From positions 10,850,001 through 10,914,000 of the forward strand of contig NC_085116.1 of assembly GCF_030269925.1 (NCBI RefSeq): 64,000 nt of DNA, in the 5' to 3' direction. The notes under the pieces were generated by a model. It had not been told where the DNA came from, did no database searches, and saw only the letters and a program-made list of their open reading frames with translations. Positions 41,201-51,180 of the stretch are shown piece after piece. Position numbers and translations under genes: made by a program. This DNA is from Bombyx mori (lineage: Eukaryota; Arthropoda; Insecta; Lepidoptera; Bombycidae). The first letter of the stretch is position 1. Each line of letters opens with the position of its first letter.

Positions 41201-42687
41201 ACTTTTCCAACTGTCTTTCTTAGCCAGTTTGATAATAATTTTTTTCCTAGAATCTATTTTCTTATATTCTATATAATTGTCCATTGTCATATTACGTCTA
41301 TAATTAGCTAACGCTTCTCTTGATTTAGTTACAGCCTCAGCACAAGTATCATTCCACCAAGGAGCTGGAGGAGCAGACTTTTTACTAGAAGATTTATGTT
41401 TTAACAATGGAATACAGTTTTCTTTTAAACTAAGTAGCAATTTAGAAAATTCATCATATTGAACTAAAGGATCAACGGTTGAAGGAGAAAAATTATCAAA
41501 TATATCTTTGGATTTGTCTTTGTACATATTCCAGTTTGTTTTATTATATAAATATTTATGTATAGACTCTTGAACTGTATATTTTTGAGTTGAGGTAATG
41601 ATGTTAACAAAAGTAGGTAAATGATAGCTCCCTAAAGAGTCGTCACCGACATACCACTCACAAAGTGGTGCAATGTCAGGGCTAACACAAGTAACATCAA
41701 TGGCTGATGCATTATTACCAGGTCTAGAAATAGTAGTAGGGTCACCTGTATTTAAAATACATAAATCAGCATCATCAAATATATCAAATAATTCACGACC
41801 TCTTGAATTGGAAGTATCACAACCGAAAGCTATATTGTGAGCATTAAAATCACCAGAAACAAGACAAGGCTTGGGTAATTGCAAAATAATCTTTCTCAAA
41901 GTACTCAAACTAATGGAGCTATTATTTGGTGGACAGTACACACATAGCACCGAGACAGGACCACATACTGTTATTATAGAAATAGCTATAAATTGAATAT
42001 TTTGATAGAAAGTAGTTTTTAAGACCTTAAATTTAATTTTTTTTTTTTAAGAGATTTTATGACCTGGTAACTAAGACCTTTAAGTCATGTCTTATTTTAC
42101 TTTATATTCTTAATTTTATGAAAAATGATAATATGGAGTGAAATGAAATGAAGATGATTAATTTGAAACATTAATCAACTGGGATGAAATTTAATGAAAT
42201 GAGATGATATGGGATGAGATATAATCGCAGTAAAATGGTGGTCATTTACTGAGATTTTTTCAGTGGACTTTTTGGAGGAACCCGAGAAGTTACGTCCAGC
42301 AGCTTTGTTTCATTTTCCCACATTTGTGCACTTTCACAGATATTAAACAGTTAATAAACCACCGTTATTACACATTTAAACCTGAAGAAACACTAAATAG
42401 ACAAAATAAAACAAATCACACAACTTCACTCCTCGCGTTCCCGCCAAAAAGTCCACCTTAAATTTAATATTATTTTTTATTAAAATACCTACACCACCAT
42501 GCTCATTTTTTGCATTTTTTCCAACAAAAATATAACCAGGTATATAAAAAGGCAGACCAGAATCTTTTAACCAAGTTTCATTCAGCAAGCACACATCTAT
42601 TTTATTTTCATACAATAAAGATTTAAGAAGTGGTTTTTTATTATTGACACTCTGTATGTTATGTTGCATTAATCGTAAATAATCCAT
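38294..42687 (-). pseudogene. ORF2 of element A (endonuclease-RT-RNase H), split by an insertion
   Basis: The 5' part (42687 to 42455) encodes the start of the APE endonuclease (MQHNIQSVNNKK, CLLNETWL). The insert at 42038-42454 then breaks it, and the remaining frame continues to 38294. Seen in that part are endonuclease SGDFNAHN, RT motifs FRKGKSAAESF, FLDVQGAYDNVDLHQL, GLMQGSSLSPIL and the catalytic FADD (~40275), RNase H YTDGSKS (~39390) and WVPSHRGIKGNEIVDG, and the C-terminal knuckle CTYCGGNEADLSHLFLSC. Apart from the insert I see no stop, so the break is recent. Confidence 0.9.
42038..42454 (-). mobile_element. SINE-like non-autonomous retroelement (element C) in ORF2 of element A
   Basis: Flanked by a 14-bp duplication ACCTTAAATTTAAT (42024-42037 and 42455-42468). 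Minus-strand 5' end GGACTTTTTGGCGGGAACGC, 3' end CAGGTCATAAAATCTCTT then an A run. There is no long ORF; the middle is rich in GGGATGA/GAAATGA units. It shares its 5' motif with the autonomous elements and both ends with element B, so it probably uses their machinery. Confidence 0.85.
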
Positions 42688-43841
42688 TATTTTGTTAAGT
42701 TTTGAATTAAGATCTCCTTAATGTGAGCAGTTGTGTTTGCTGTATTAGAATTGCCTAACATAACTAAAGTTTTGATAATTTTACTCAAGAACTGATCATC
42801 TTTAATGAGCTGATCATAAGAACCAATATTAGAAGGAGCAGACTGGACTGCAGTTGAGCTATGTGAAGAATTTTGTGATAACTTTTGTTTCTTAGGTTGG
42901 ACAGTAGATGGAGCTAATTTATTGTGAGCTAACTTTACAACTGATTTATCATTAGGTAACAACGGAGGAAAATCACTTGACAATAATACAGTTGAATACA
43001 TTTTAGATGAATAATTATTCTCATGTTTTTTAATCTGAGCCGCTTTTTGAGGACAAAACCTGGATACTGCCAAGTGGTCTCCTCCACAGTTAACACACTT
43101 CAAAAATTCAGCTGAGCATTCCTTATAGGAATGACCACCTGAACACTTTGAACATACCTGATCGTTTCGACATACTTTGGCACTGTGTCTAAATCCCATG
43201 CATTTAAAACATTGCATCAGAGGAGGAATGTAAGTGAAAACTCTGTAACGCCAGTTGTCTAAATAAACATACTGAGGGAGAACAGTTCCTACAAAGGTAA
43301 CGCTTATAGTAGTGAGGGGTTCCAGACCATCACCAGTTCTTTTCATAAAACGTCTAACACCAACAATTTCAGAGTCTGCCATTAGTTTGTGGTATAAATC
43401 CGCGTTACTGCATTCCTTCGGGATAAAACGAATTTTACCCACTCGCTCCACCGAAGAGGCTGGTACAAAAGCTTTCATATTATTGTCACGTAAGCTCACG
43501 TGACTCAGAAAATCATTGGCAGCTGCAGCTTGTTTGAAAACCAGCATAATTTTGGCCGCATTAATTCGACGACATTCCTTGATGCCCTTCACGTTTTTGA
43601 AAATGTTTGACAATTGCAAAGGATTTTTATTACCGATCTTATCTTCCGGTTTAATTCCCTGTACGTAAACGGGGAACTCTTCTTTATTACTATTATCCGG
43701 ATAGGATCGCTTATAATCTGGTTTAGAGTAAGGTTTATACTTATCGACATCGTTCGATTTTATAGTATCTAATCGCCTCTTTTTCAAGTCTACGGGTGAC
43801 TTTTTAGACCCGTCTTCATCACCATCACTTTCTGAAGACAT
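42687..43841 (-). CDS. ORF1 of element A, 384 aa, CCHC zinc knuckles
   Basis: Starts MSSESDGDEDGSKK. The central region holds three cysteine knuckles in a row: CFKCMGFRHSAKVC, CSKCSGGHSYKEC and CVNCGGDHLAVSRFC (about residues 213-265), typical of ORF1 in the I/Jockey group. It binds element RNA. Its stop TAA overlaps the ORF2 ATG by one base (TAATG at 42687), an arrangement known to couple translation in the silkworm element SART1. The frame is intact. Confidence 0.9.
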   Translation of the reverse strand: MSSESDGDEDGSKKSPVDLKKRRLDTIKSNDVDKYKPYSKPDYKRSYPDNSNKEEFPVYVQGIKPEDKIGNKNPLQLSNIFKNVKGIKECRRINAAKIMLVFKQAAAANDFLSHVSLRDNNMKAFVPASSVERVGKIRFIPKECSNADLYHKLMADSEIVGVRRFMKRTGDGLEPLTTISVTFVGTVLPQYVYLDNWRYRVFTYIPPLMQCFKCMGFRHSAKVCRNDQVCSKCSGGHSYKECSAEFLKCVNCGGDHLAVSRFCPQKAAQIKKHENNYSSKMYSTVLLSSDFPPLLPNDKSVVKLAHNKLAPSTVQPKKQKLSQNSSHSSTAVQSAPSNIGSYDQLIKDDQFLSKIIKTLVMLGNSNTANTTAHIKEILIQNLTK

Positions 43842-44177
43842 TTTTCTCTATTATAAGTACTCTGTCTTGAAAAAGACAATTTAATTTAAAATAAAATAAA
43901 ATTTTATTTGAAATACGCGGCTCTCCTTTTCCCGCCAAAAAGGAAGTTTCTCTACGAAGTCAGAAAAAGCAGTGCTTCCACTTAAGATTATTGTTTTGCC
44001 CTAAATTTCTTAGAAATTATCTCTTAAAGGTAAAATCTCAAATTCAGGACGAAGAATTAATTTAAATAAAATATCTTTGCATTTAGTATAAAAAATTAAA
44101 CTAACAATGAAGAATTAAATAGGAATCAAAAACCGTAACGTTACTCTTCTACTCTTACACATTTTCGCGGCACTGAA

Positions 44178-44206
44178 CATAGATTATACACTTAATATAT
44201 TTGAGA
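44178..44206 (+). mobile_element. Solo 29-bp terminal sequence with 8-bp direct repeats
   Basis: Begins CATAGATTATACAC and ends TTTGAGA, identical to both outer ends of the palindrome (51354-51382, and inverted at 60316-60344). It is flanked by GCACTGAA on each side (44170-44177, 44207-44214). Only the terminal 29 bp are present. Confidence 0.7.
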
Positions 44207-44285
44207 GCACTGAACGTGGCACTAGGCTCCAAAATTGAACAGTTAGCAATCCTAGTTTATTCCAAACTATTCTGTCAAGGCCTTA

Positions 44286-44545
44286 ATTTTTTTTATTGCC
44301 TTTGTAGGCAGATGAATATATGATCTACCTGATGGTGAGTGGTTACTGTCGCTCGTGGACGTCAGCAATGCCAGGGGCAGAGCCAAGCCACTGCCTACTG
44401 CTGAACTCTCCACCAGCCTCGTTTGAAGAAGGACATGTCACAGGGCTCAGAGAACATCGTAGAGGAGACTTCATTTCAAAGCCTTTGGAAGCGCAGTGTG
44501 GATGAACGCAGTGGCTCCAGATAGTACCTATGGATCAAGTCGATC
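44286..44545 (-). mobile_element. Bm1 SINE
   Basis: A-rich tail seen as TTTTTTTTATTGCC at the left, then GGTGAGTGGTTACTGTCGCT, AATGCCAGGGGCAGAGCCAA and the 5' part through CGCAGTGTGGATGAACGCAG. Nearly full length, inserted in hAT element E. Confidence 0.8.
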
Positions 44546-45293
44546 AAGCTTAATATCTTATTCCAGTAAAGTTCAATTGGCATTTTTTATCTGTTTTACC
44601 TGTTTTCCTAAAAATATTAAATATACTCCCTGAAAATATTAAATATAAAATGCTAAATATAATCCCTAATACTTGGTTTCGATTATGTAATCGATTTGTT
44701 TTGCAAGATTTGGTACTACTATTTTAGGATATACATATTTATAGAATCAAAACAAAAAATACTTGGTCTAAATTGAACCGTTTTAGAATCAAAATAATAT
44801 TTTCGACATAAAATTTCCAACAATTTGTATAAAAATTGTGCATCACGTAAATAAAAATAAAAAATAAAAAATTAAACGTATATTAATATATTAATACAGA
44901 TATACTTACTAATTTCTAAGTCCTTTACAATTAATATAATTAAAACTAACCGAAAGGTAAAACAACATGTGTTGGATTATATACGAAAATAATTTGAAGA
45001 CTTTATCCGCAAATATTGAGCTATAGAGCATAATATAATAAAGATTGCTACCACATTAAAGTGTTTTTCTCTAAAATTTCCTCCTTCGTTAAAAAAGCCC
45101 AAAGTCGTACATGAAGTTCTTAGTTTCACCCTAAAAATGGCCAAATCCATAAAAGTGAGAACACTAGTAAGAAGTGAACAAATGTCAAGTGTCAAAAGAC
45201 CTTTTTAATTCGCCAATTTTCATACTTCAGTACGCCAATTCGACAGAAAAAGAAAACGTAACTCGTACACCGTGGTCTTTTGTGGCAAAGACA

Positions 45294-45902
45294 TTTTTTT
45301 TCCTACCTATGCTGATAGTCTTGAGAGGCTATTTCAGCGTAACCTTAACTGGTAGGTGAGCTCACGGGGCTCAAACCGGAGTAATGCTAACAGGGACCCT
45401 AGCAAGTGCAGTGCTTCGCAGAATCTACTGCCGGATCCGAAACGCGACCCACTAAAAAGATCCGGTGAGAAACTCAGTGGGCTGTGTCTATGGGTTAATT
45501 CGCTCGTCGAGCCCTTCGTTGCAAGCGACGGGTTCGACGAGGACGGTGACCGGTGCTTGTGATACCTAAAAACACCGTTAATGGATCGGGAGGATCCGTA
45601 ATGACGTGTTTTGGGCGACGTCGACTGTTTACCATTCGGTCTACAGGATCGGGTATGTAGTTTTCAGCGGCCACGACAAGAGGGTTCTCATGTCGTGCCA
45701 CCTTCTCAAAGTGGCGCAATGATGCCGACTGTAGATACTTACTGACTGAGTCAAGTTCCAGGTCATCATGAAGATCCACGTTCCTGAGAAACCATGGTGC
45801 TCCGACGGCTATCCTGCAAAATCGGGATTGAATAACCTGAAGGGGTTTCAAGTTAGTGTGGGCCGCGTGAACGAACACTACGCTTGCATACGTCATGACG
45901 CG
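45294..45902 (-). mobile_element. 5'-truncated LINE (element G), interrupted by element D
   Basis: Minus-strand LINE end: reverse-transcriptase C-terminus, 3' UTR with the tail landmarks of 7306, and an A run at 45294-45302. Element D is inserted at its upstream end with a target duplication, and a few more bases of G follow at 51332-51353. Confidence 0.8.
45495..45896 (-). CDS. Reverse-transcriptase C-terminal fragment of element G
   Basis: 133 open codons: [60 protein letters not shown], ending RLQRRARRAN. This is the region after the RT fingers/thumb in Jockey-type LINEs. The start is lost to truncation and to insertion of element D, so it is a remnant despite being open. Confidence 0.7.
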   Translation of the reverse strand: MTYASVVFVHAAHTNLKPLQVIQSRFCRIAVGAPWFLRNVDLHDDLELDSVSKYLQSASLRHFEKVARHENPLVVAAENYIPDPVDRMVNSRRRPKHVITDPPDPLTVFLGITSTGHRPRRTRRLQRRARRAN

Positions 45903-46233
45903 ACGGGGCGTATGGTTTTTTTTTTTTTTTTAATTTATTGAAAGCATTGGCAACACGGCCATCAGCTTAAACTAATTTTACAAAAAAATAGAACATGAAC
46001 TAGAACTTACAATAAAACACAAATAAAAGAAACAAACCAAACCAAGAAACAATTACAAATCATTGAAAATAACAAATTAATGACAAAATGAATTGCAAGA
46101 ACTTACTATAAAAAAATAAAAACTTACAAGTTTTCTTTCAACAAACAACAAAAAAAGAATATGAGTCGTTATAAAAAAATAATTAAACTTGCACATAAGC
46201 AGGAGACCTATGATACATTCATGAATTATACAT

Positions 46234-49200
46234 TCATAGTCGTCCTATAGTGTGAAGTACAAAATTATACACTATTGAGAATAGTTGTGGAAGCTTTAAA
46301 ATACCTTGAATGGAATTAGGAATAGATTTTAAGCCTGTGTCTTTACATAATGCATTAAACAATAATCTCTGTTGATTGAATTCAGGACAATTAAAAAAAA
46401 TATGATCTAGATCACACATGCCAGAGTTACAATAAGTACATGCAGCTGAATCACTTAACTTTAATCTAAAAAGATGCGCAGGAAAATGGCCGTGGCCTAT
46501 ACGTAATCTACAAATAATCGATATAAAGGCTCTTCCCGGGAAGAATCTAAAACTATCAAACCAAGATTTAGTACTAGGTACTGGGACTATTTCAGCTAAC
46601 CATTTACCTTTCGTTTCTCTGGACTTAGACAAGTAATTAGACCAACGTTTCATCATATTTTGTTTAATTGAATAAACTAAATCTGAATACGGAACTTTAA
46701 AATCGGAAATATTTATATCTTTTGTAGATTTCGCTAATTTATCAACAAATTCATTACCCACAATACCAGAGTGACCTGGCACCCAGCAAAATTCAATAAA
46801 TATATTTCTAAAATACAAAAAACTCAAACAACTTCTTAACTTATAAATTAAATAATTTACAGATGCACTAATACATTTATTTCTAAGAGCTTGCAAGGCG
46901 CTCATTGAATCAGATAGAATTAAAATTTTGTCCCCTGCAGAGTAATTTACTCGAATGTGCTCTAAAGCATATATAATGCCTAGTACTTCAGCCGAAAAAA
47001 CAGAGAAAAAATTGCTACATTTATAAACTGATCCTATGTTCATGGATGAATCAAAAAATGCAAAACTAGTTCTATCTTTAGTTTTAGAGCCATCTGTATA
47101 CACTTTAACAAAATCAGTCTTATCTTCAAGGAACTCCAGAAAATCATTTTTAGATTTAAACTTGATTAGATCAACAGCCACATCTCTCAACATGTCATGA
47201 AAGTTATATTCGAAACAAGGCAATACGGTAGACCAAAATACCACATCCTGAAATTCAAAATTCAAGTACGTTAAGGCACTGGATATGGATGAAGAATTAG
47301 GAAGCGGAATTAAATTATAATTTGGAATATTTGCATACTTCAAATACCTGTAAGTTACTTGATTATCACGGCTAATAAGCTTAAGGCAATAATTATCTAA
47401 TATAAAACTTCTTCGTATGAATAGAGGAACAATACCAGCCTCAACTTCCAAGGAATTAATGGGAGACGACATCATAGCACCAGTAATTATTCGTAATGCT
47501 CTATTTTGCACAATATCTAATTTCTTAAGAAGAGAAAAATTTGCGTCCGAAAAGAACATACAGCCATAATCGAAATGGCTTCGGATTGTTGCAATGTAAA
47601 TAGTTTTTAAAACTTTGGGATCAGCTCCCCATTTTATTCCAGTTAGCGATTTTAATATATTCAAACCTAATTCAGCTCTTTTACAAATAACATCAATATG
47701 AGTTTTCCACGAAAGATCAAAATCTAGAGAAAGACCAACATATTTTACGAAAGATTGAGCAGGAATAATAACATAATTGTATAAAACTTTAGGGTAATGC
47801 AATCCATTTTGGGAAAATAAAATTGCAGTACTTTTGGAAATATTGACCTCAAGTTTTAGGGAATTTGTAAGTAAATCGTAAATATTACGCAAACAACTAT
47901 TCATAACCGATTCACCACTTTTAATATCATTACAGTTTACATAGAGAACAAGATCGTCAGCAAAGAATAAATGTTTAACAGAATTTGGAATTTTCTTTAT
48001 GAAACATACTAAACTAAGTATGAATATGAGAGGTGATAAAACGCAACCTTGAGGAGTACCTTTAGTAGAAATTTTAGGACCAAATAAACTAGATTTAATT
48101 TTCAAAAACATAGAGCGCTTGTTCAGGAAATTGTACAGCCAGAACAGAACATGTCCTGGAAAGCCTAAAGAATGTAGACTTTCAATAAGGTAGGAATGAT
48201 CTATATTATCAAAAGCCCCTTTAATATCCAAAAATACCGCTAATGTAAATTGATTATTATGGAAGTTATTTTTAATATCGCCAATCAAACAGCTTAAGTT
48301 ATCTATTGTACTTTTACCTTTACGAAATCCGTATTGAGTACTTGGTATTAAGTTGTTATTTTCAGTAAACCACTCTAACCTGTTTTTTAACATAGTTTCG
48401 AAAATTTTCGAAAAACAAGAAGTTAATGAAATGGGTCTGTGAGAATTGATACAGTTGGGATCCTTGTAAAGCTTTAAAATCGGTACTACATGTTGAGTTT
48501 TCCAAATCGGAGGAATACAGTTGTTTTGCCAAAGATCATTAAATATTTGACATAAAATTTCCTTGGCATACTGGGGAAGATTTTTGATTACTTTATAAGA
48601 GATGAAATCAGGACCAGGGGAGGTTTCCTTTTTATTTTCTAATGCAGTCGCAAATTCGCCCATAGAGAATGGGTCTACCAGCCATTGAGCCTCCGGTTTT
48701 CCGTGGCTGTTAAAAAAATCTTGTAACTTAGATTCGGAAATTTCATTCTCAGAACCAGCTATCGAATCCAAAAACAAAGATGCATTAGCGGGATTTTGAA
48801 AAAAACTTGAAGACGAAGAAATGTTATTGAGTTTAGCGTGCTTAAATCTACGAATGTGATCCCAAATAATTTTACTCGAAGTCATTCGATTGAATGATGA
48901 ACAAAGATTCATCCAGCTTGAACGTTTTATTTCATATAAAGTTCTTTTCTTCAAAGCGTCCAGCTTTTTAAAAATAATATAGTTTTCCATATTTGGATAA
49001 TGCTTGTACGATAATAAAGCAACTTTGGCTTGTAAAACTACGCGGTCACAATCAGCATTCCACCAAGGAACAGCTTTGGAACAATTCCGTTTTTTGTGCG
49101 AGTAACACTTTTTGTCAAAAGTCATTAATATGTCATGTAAAATACTCAAAAACATATTATAATTTTCAAGAGGGTTATCAGCGAAGCTAAAACTTGAAAA

Positions 49201-50052
49201 CTCACTTTCACATAACTTATTAAATTTTGACCAGTCAATCTTATTAAAATTTATGTTAGCTAAAGAGGTATTATCTAGTGTATCAACTTGATTTATTGAA
49301 GAGGTGGTCGGGCCAAAGGAAGGATGGGAAGGAAGAAAAGCATCGTTAAAGACTTCAATAAGTAGTGGGAAATGATTACTACTGAGCAAATCATCAAGGA
49401 CAGAAACTGTGCAACTAGAGCTAAGAGCAGGGGAAGCGAATACTAGATCCAATACATTTCCTTGTTGACCAAATGGAGCAAAGGTTGTGATTGTGTCATC
49501 ATTTAAACAAACTAACTCAGAACTTTCCACATAATCATGAAGGGCTTTACCTCTTCTATCATTGACTCTTGAACTCCAGGAAGCATGATGTGCATTGAAG
49601 TCACCAATTATTAAATAATTATTTGAAACAAATTTAGAACATGAATCTTTCAATAAATTAATAGTGAACTTACCATTTGGTGGTGGAGGAATGTAAACAC
49701 ATAAAATGTCAAAAGAAAAATTATTAATGTAAACTGTAATTAAAATATTTTGAAAATGATATTGAGAAATTGTGTCTATTATTTTAAATTTATACTTAGA
49801 GCGTAATGCAATAGCAACCCCACCATGTGGGTGGTTGGAATCTCTTCTTATAACATTAAATCCAGGTAATTTGATGATTTTATGTGAAGTTAACCAGGTT
49901 TCATTGAATAAAATCATATCAACACACTTGTCAAGTTTACTGAGGAAATTTTTAAGTTGATCTAATTTAGGAAATAAACTTCTAGAGTTCCAATGAATGA
50001 TATTAAACTGACCAACAGAATTATGCATATAAGATTGAGTAGAACTATCCAT
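46234..50052 (-). CDS. ORF2 of element D: AP endonuclease, reverse transcriptase, RNase H, 1,272 aa
   Basis: Starts MDSSTQSYMH. Endonuclease: IIHWNSRSLFPKLDQL, LFNETWL, GDFNAHHASW and SSNHFPL (residues ~18-235). Reverse transcriptase: PILKLYKDPN, RPISLTSCFSKIFE, YGFRKGKST, FLDIKGAFDNIDHSYL, GTPQGCVLSPLIF and the catalytic FADD (~697), KYVGLSLD. RNase H: VYTDGSK (~986), SAEVLGI, LSDSMSAL, WVPGHSGIVGNEFVDKL. C-terminal knuckle CTYCNSGMCDLDHIFFNC. All catalytic motifs are present with no stop. In the family this protein nicks the target and reverse-transcribes the element RNA in place. Confidence 0.95.
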   Translation of the reverse strand: MDSSTQSYMHNSVGQFNIIHWNSRSLFPKLDQLKNFLSKLDKCVDMILFNETWLTSHKIIKLPGFNVIRRDSNHPHGGVAIALRSKYKFKIIDTISQYHFQNILITVYINNFSFDILCVYIPPPPNGKFTINLLKDSCSKFVSNNYLIIGDFNAHHASWSSRVNDRRGKALHDYVESSELVCLNDDTITTFAPFGQQGNVLDLVFASPALSSSCTVSVLDDLLSSNHFPLLIEVFNDAFLPSHPSFGPTTSSINQVDTLDNTSLANINFNKIDWSKFNKLCESEFSSFSFADNPLENYNMFLSILHDILMTFDKKCYSHKKRNCSKAVPWWNADCDRVVLQAKVALLSYKHYPNMENYIIFKKLDALKKRTLYEIKRSSWMNLCSSFNRMTSSKIIWDHIRRFKHAKLNNISSSSSFFQNPANASLFLDSIAGSENEISESKLQDFFNSHGKPEAQWLVDPFSMGEFATALENKKETSPGPDFISYKVIKNLPQYAKEILCQIFNDLWQNNCIPPIWKTQHVVPILKLYKDPNCINSHRPISLTSCFSKIFETMLKNRLEWFTENNNLIPSTQYGFRKGKSTIDNLSCLIGDIKNNFHNNQFTLAVFLDIKGAFDNIDHSYLIESLHSLGFPGHVLFWLYNFLNKRSMFLKIKSSLFGPKISTKGTPQGCVLSPLIFILSLVCFIKKIPNSVKHLFFADDLVLYVNCNDIKSGESVMNSCLRNIYDLLTNSLKLEVNISKSTAILFSQNGLHYPKVLYNYVIIPAQSFVKYVGLSLDFDLSWKTHIDVICKRAELGLNILKSLTGIKWGADPKVLKTIYIATIRSHFDYGCMFFSDANFSLLKKLDIVQNRALRIITGAMMSSPINSLEVEAGIVPLFIRRSFILDNYCLKLISRDNQVTYRYLKYANIPNYNLIPLPNSSSISSALTYLNFEFQDVVFWSTVLPCFEYNFHDMLRDVAVDLIKFKSKNDFLEFLEDKTDFVKVYTDGSKTKDRTSFAFFDSSMNIGSVYKCSNFFSVFSAEVLGIIYALEHIRVNYSAGDKILILSDSMSALQALRNKCISASVNYLIYKLRSCLSFLYFRNIFIEFCWVPGHSGIVGNEFVDKLAKSTKDINISDFKVPYSDLVYSIKQNMMKRWSNYLSKSRETKGKWLAEIVPVPSTKSWFDSFRFFPGRAFISIICRLRIGHGHFPAHLFRLKLSDSAACTYCNSGMCDLDHIFFNCPEFNQQRLLFNALCKDTGLKSIPNSIQGILKLPQLFSIVYNFVLHTIGRL

Positions 50053-50055
50053 AAT

Positions 50056-51180
50056 TTATGATGTAAAATTCATTACTAGCATTTCTTTAATTAACTGAGT
50101 AGATATAGGTCCAGAAGGGGATTTAGAATCCTTTTTCTTTAACAATTCTATTAAAGTTTTTGTAATGGTTCTGATGACAATTTCTGAATTGATAATGTCT
50201 GAAATTAAAGCCCTACCTTGAGGGGTCTTCGCAGATATAGGTATGTCAGAAGAGGTCACGGGGTTCTTAATGACAGGAGTCTTTAGTATGGCTGCATATG
50301 ATGTTTGCTTGCCGATGATCTTATTTTTTACTTCAGCAACCTTGGCTGCCTTTACTGAGCAAGAGTAAGAAACTGCAGAATGTGGCCCACTGCAGTTGGA
50401 GCACTTGAAGATGTTGGGAGTGCTGCACTCCTTATAAAAATGATTGCCTGAACAAATAGAGCAAACTTGAGTGGCTTTACAGGCACCACTTCCATGTCCG
50501 AATTTGTAGCATTTGAAGCACTGTAACACAGGTCTAATATAATCCGAAACAGGCATCCAAATATGCTCGTATGTGACGTGATCAGGATGGCTAGACGCCA
50601 AAAATGTAACCAGCACAGTTTGCAGTGGCTTGTCACTTCCATTCTCTTGTTTTTTGAAAAATCTTTTTACTCCGAGTATTGTGCATGAAGCTTTTAAATT
50701 TACTAAAAGAGATTCTTCGTTCAATTCCACAGGAGCTCGAATAATTCCTTGACTCTCAATGCTATCGTAAGGTATTTTTGCTGTCCAATTGTTTAACTCC
50801 ATAAAACTTACATTTAATAAAAAAGCGTTGGCATCCCGAGCACAGCCAAAGTAAATTTTAGCAAAAAAGGTACCAGCAGCTTTGACATACTGGACCCCTT
50901 GAATATTTTTTAATGCTTTGTTTATTTTTAACAGGTCCATTGGGACTCTGTTATTTGGTTGTGAGATGCTTGATTGAAGAAGCACTGGGTATTCTTTTTT
51001 TGTAAGGTCTTCGTAAAGAGCATGGTGGTCTTTAAAAAGACCGCGCTTATTTTTAATGAAAGTCATTTTTATTTTGCGGCTTTCGTCGTATTCAGATGAC
51101 TTCATTCTTCTTTTTCCCATTATTATGGGAGCGGACACAGGGGCGGAGCTGAAGCCCTCACCCCCGTCGTCATCGTCCAT
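50056..51180 (-). CDS. ORF1 of element D, 374 aa, CCHC zinc knuckles
   Basis: ATG at 51180 (MDDDDGGEGF) is chosen over the in-frame GTG at 51195. After a basic stretch (KRRMKSSEYDESRKIK) and an RNA-recognition-like middle come three knuckles: CFKCYKFGHGSGAC, CSICSGNHFYKEC and CSNCSGPHSAVSYSC. Known role of such ORF1 proteins: RNA binding and RNP formation. The stop TAA is followed by ATT and the ORF2 ATG, a 3-base gap unlike the TAATG overlap in element A. Confidence 0.92.
   Translation of the reverse strand: MDDDDGGEGFSSAPVSAPIIMGKRRMKSSEYDESRKIKMTFIKNKRGLFKDHHALYEDLTKKEYPVLLQSSISQPNNRVPMDLLKINKALKNIQGVQYVKAAGTFFAKIYFGCARDANAFLLNVSFMELNNWTAKIPYDSIESQGIIRAPVELNEESLLVNLKASCTILGVKRFFKKQENGSDKPLQTVLVTFLASSHPDHVTYEHIWMPVSDYIRPVLQCFKCYKFGHGSGACKATQVCSICSGNHFYKECSTPNIFKCSNCSGPHSAVSYSCSVKAAKVAEVKNKIIGKQTSYAAILKTPVIKNPVTSSDIPISAKTPQGRALISDIINSEIVIRTITKTLIELLKKKDSKSPSGPISTQLIKEMLVMNFTS

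Larger units (their letters stand above)
37878..43950 (-). mobile_element. Non-LTR retrotransposon with RNase H domain (element A)
   Basis: Complete element on the minus strand: 5' end GAAACTTCCTTTTTGGCGGG at 43950, ORF1, ORF2, and 3' A run at 37878-37893. A 12-bp target duplication TCTACGAAGTCA is at 37866-37877 and 43951-43962. Its ORF2 is broken by the 417-bp insert at 42038-42454. It is related to the element at 45917-51331 but not the same subfamily. It occupies the region immediately upstream of Iml1. Confidence 0.92.
43970..45166. mobile_element. Old hAT-type element with nested insertions (element E)
   Basis: CAGTGCTTCCACTT at 43970 and a diverged inverted match AAGTGAGAACACTA at 45153-45166. 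Internal similarity to the hAT copies in the palindrome includes CCAAAATTGAACAGTT against CTAAAATTGAGCAATT. The 8-bp flanks agree only partly (AGAAAAAG / GTAAGAAG). It contains a Bm1 SINE and a 29-bp insertion. Confidence 0.5.

Noticed and set aside
45294..45540. Calling the repeated tail a SINE
   Set aside because: Here it continues directly into a reverse-transcriptase reading frame, so it is a LINE 3' UTR. The short copies are 5'-truncated LINEs.
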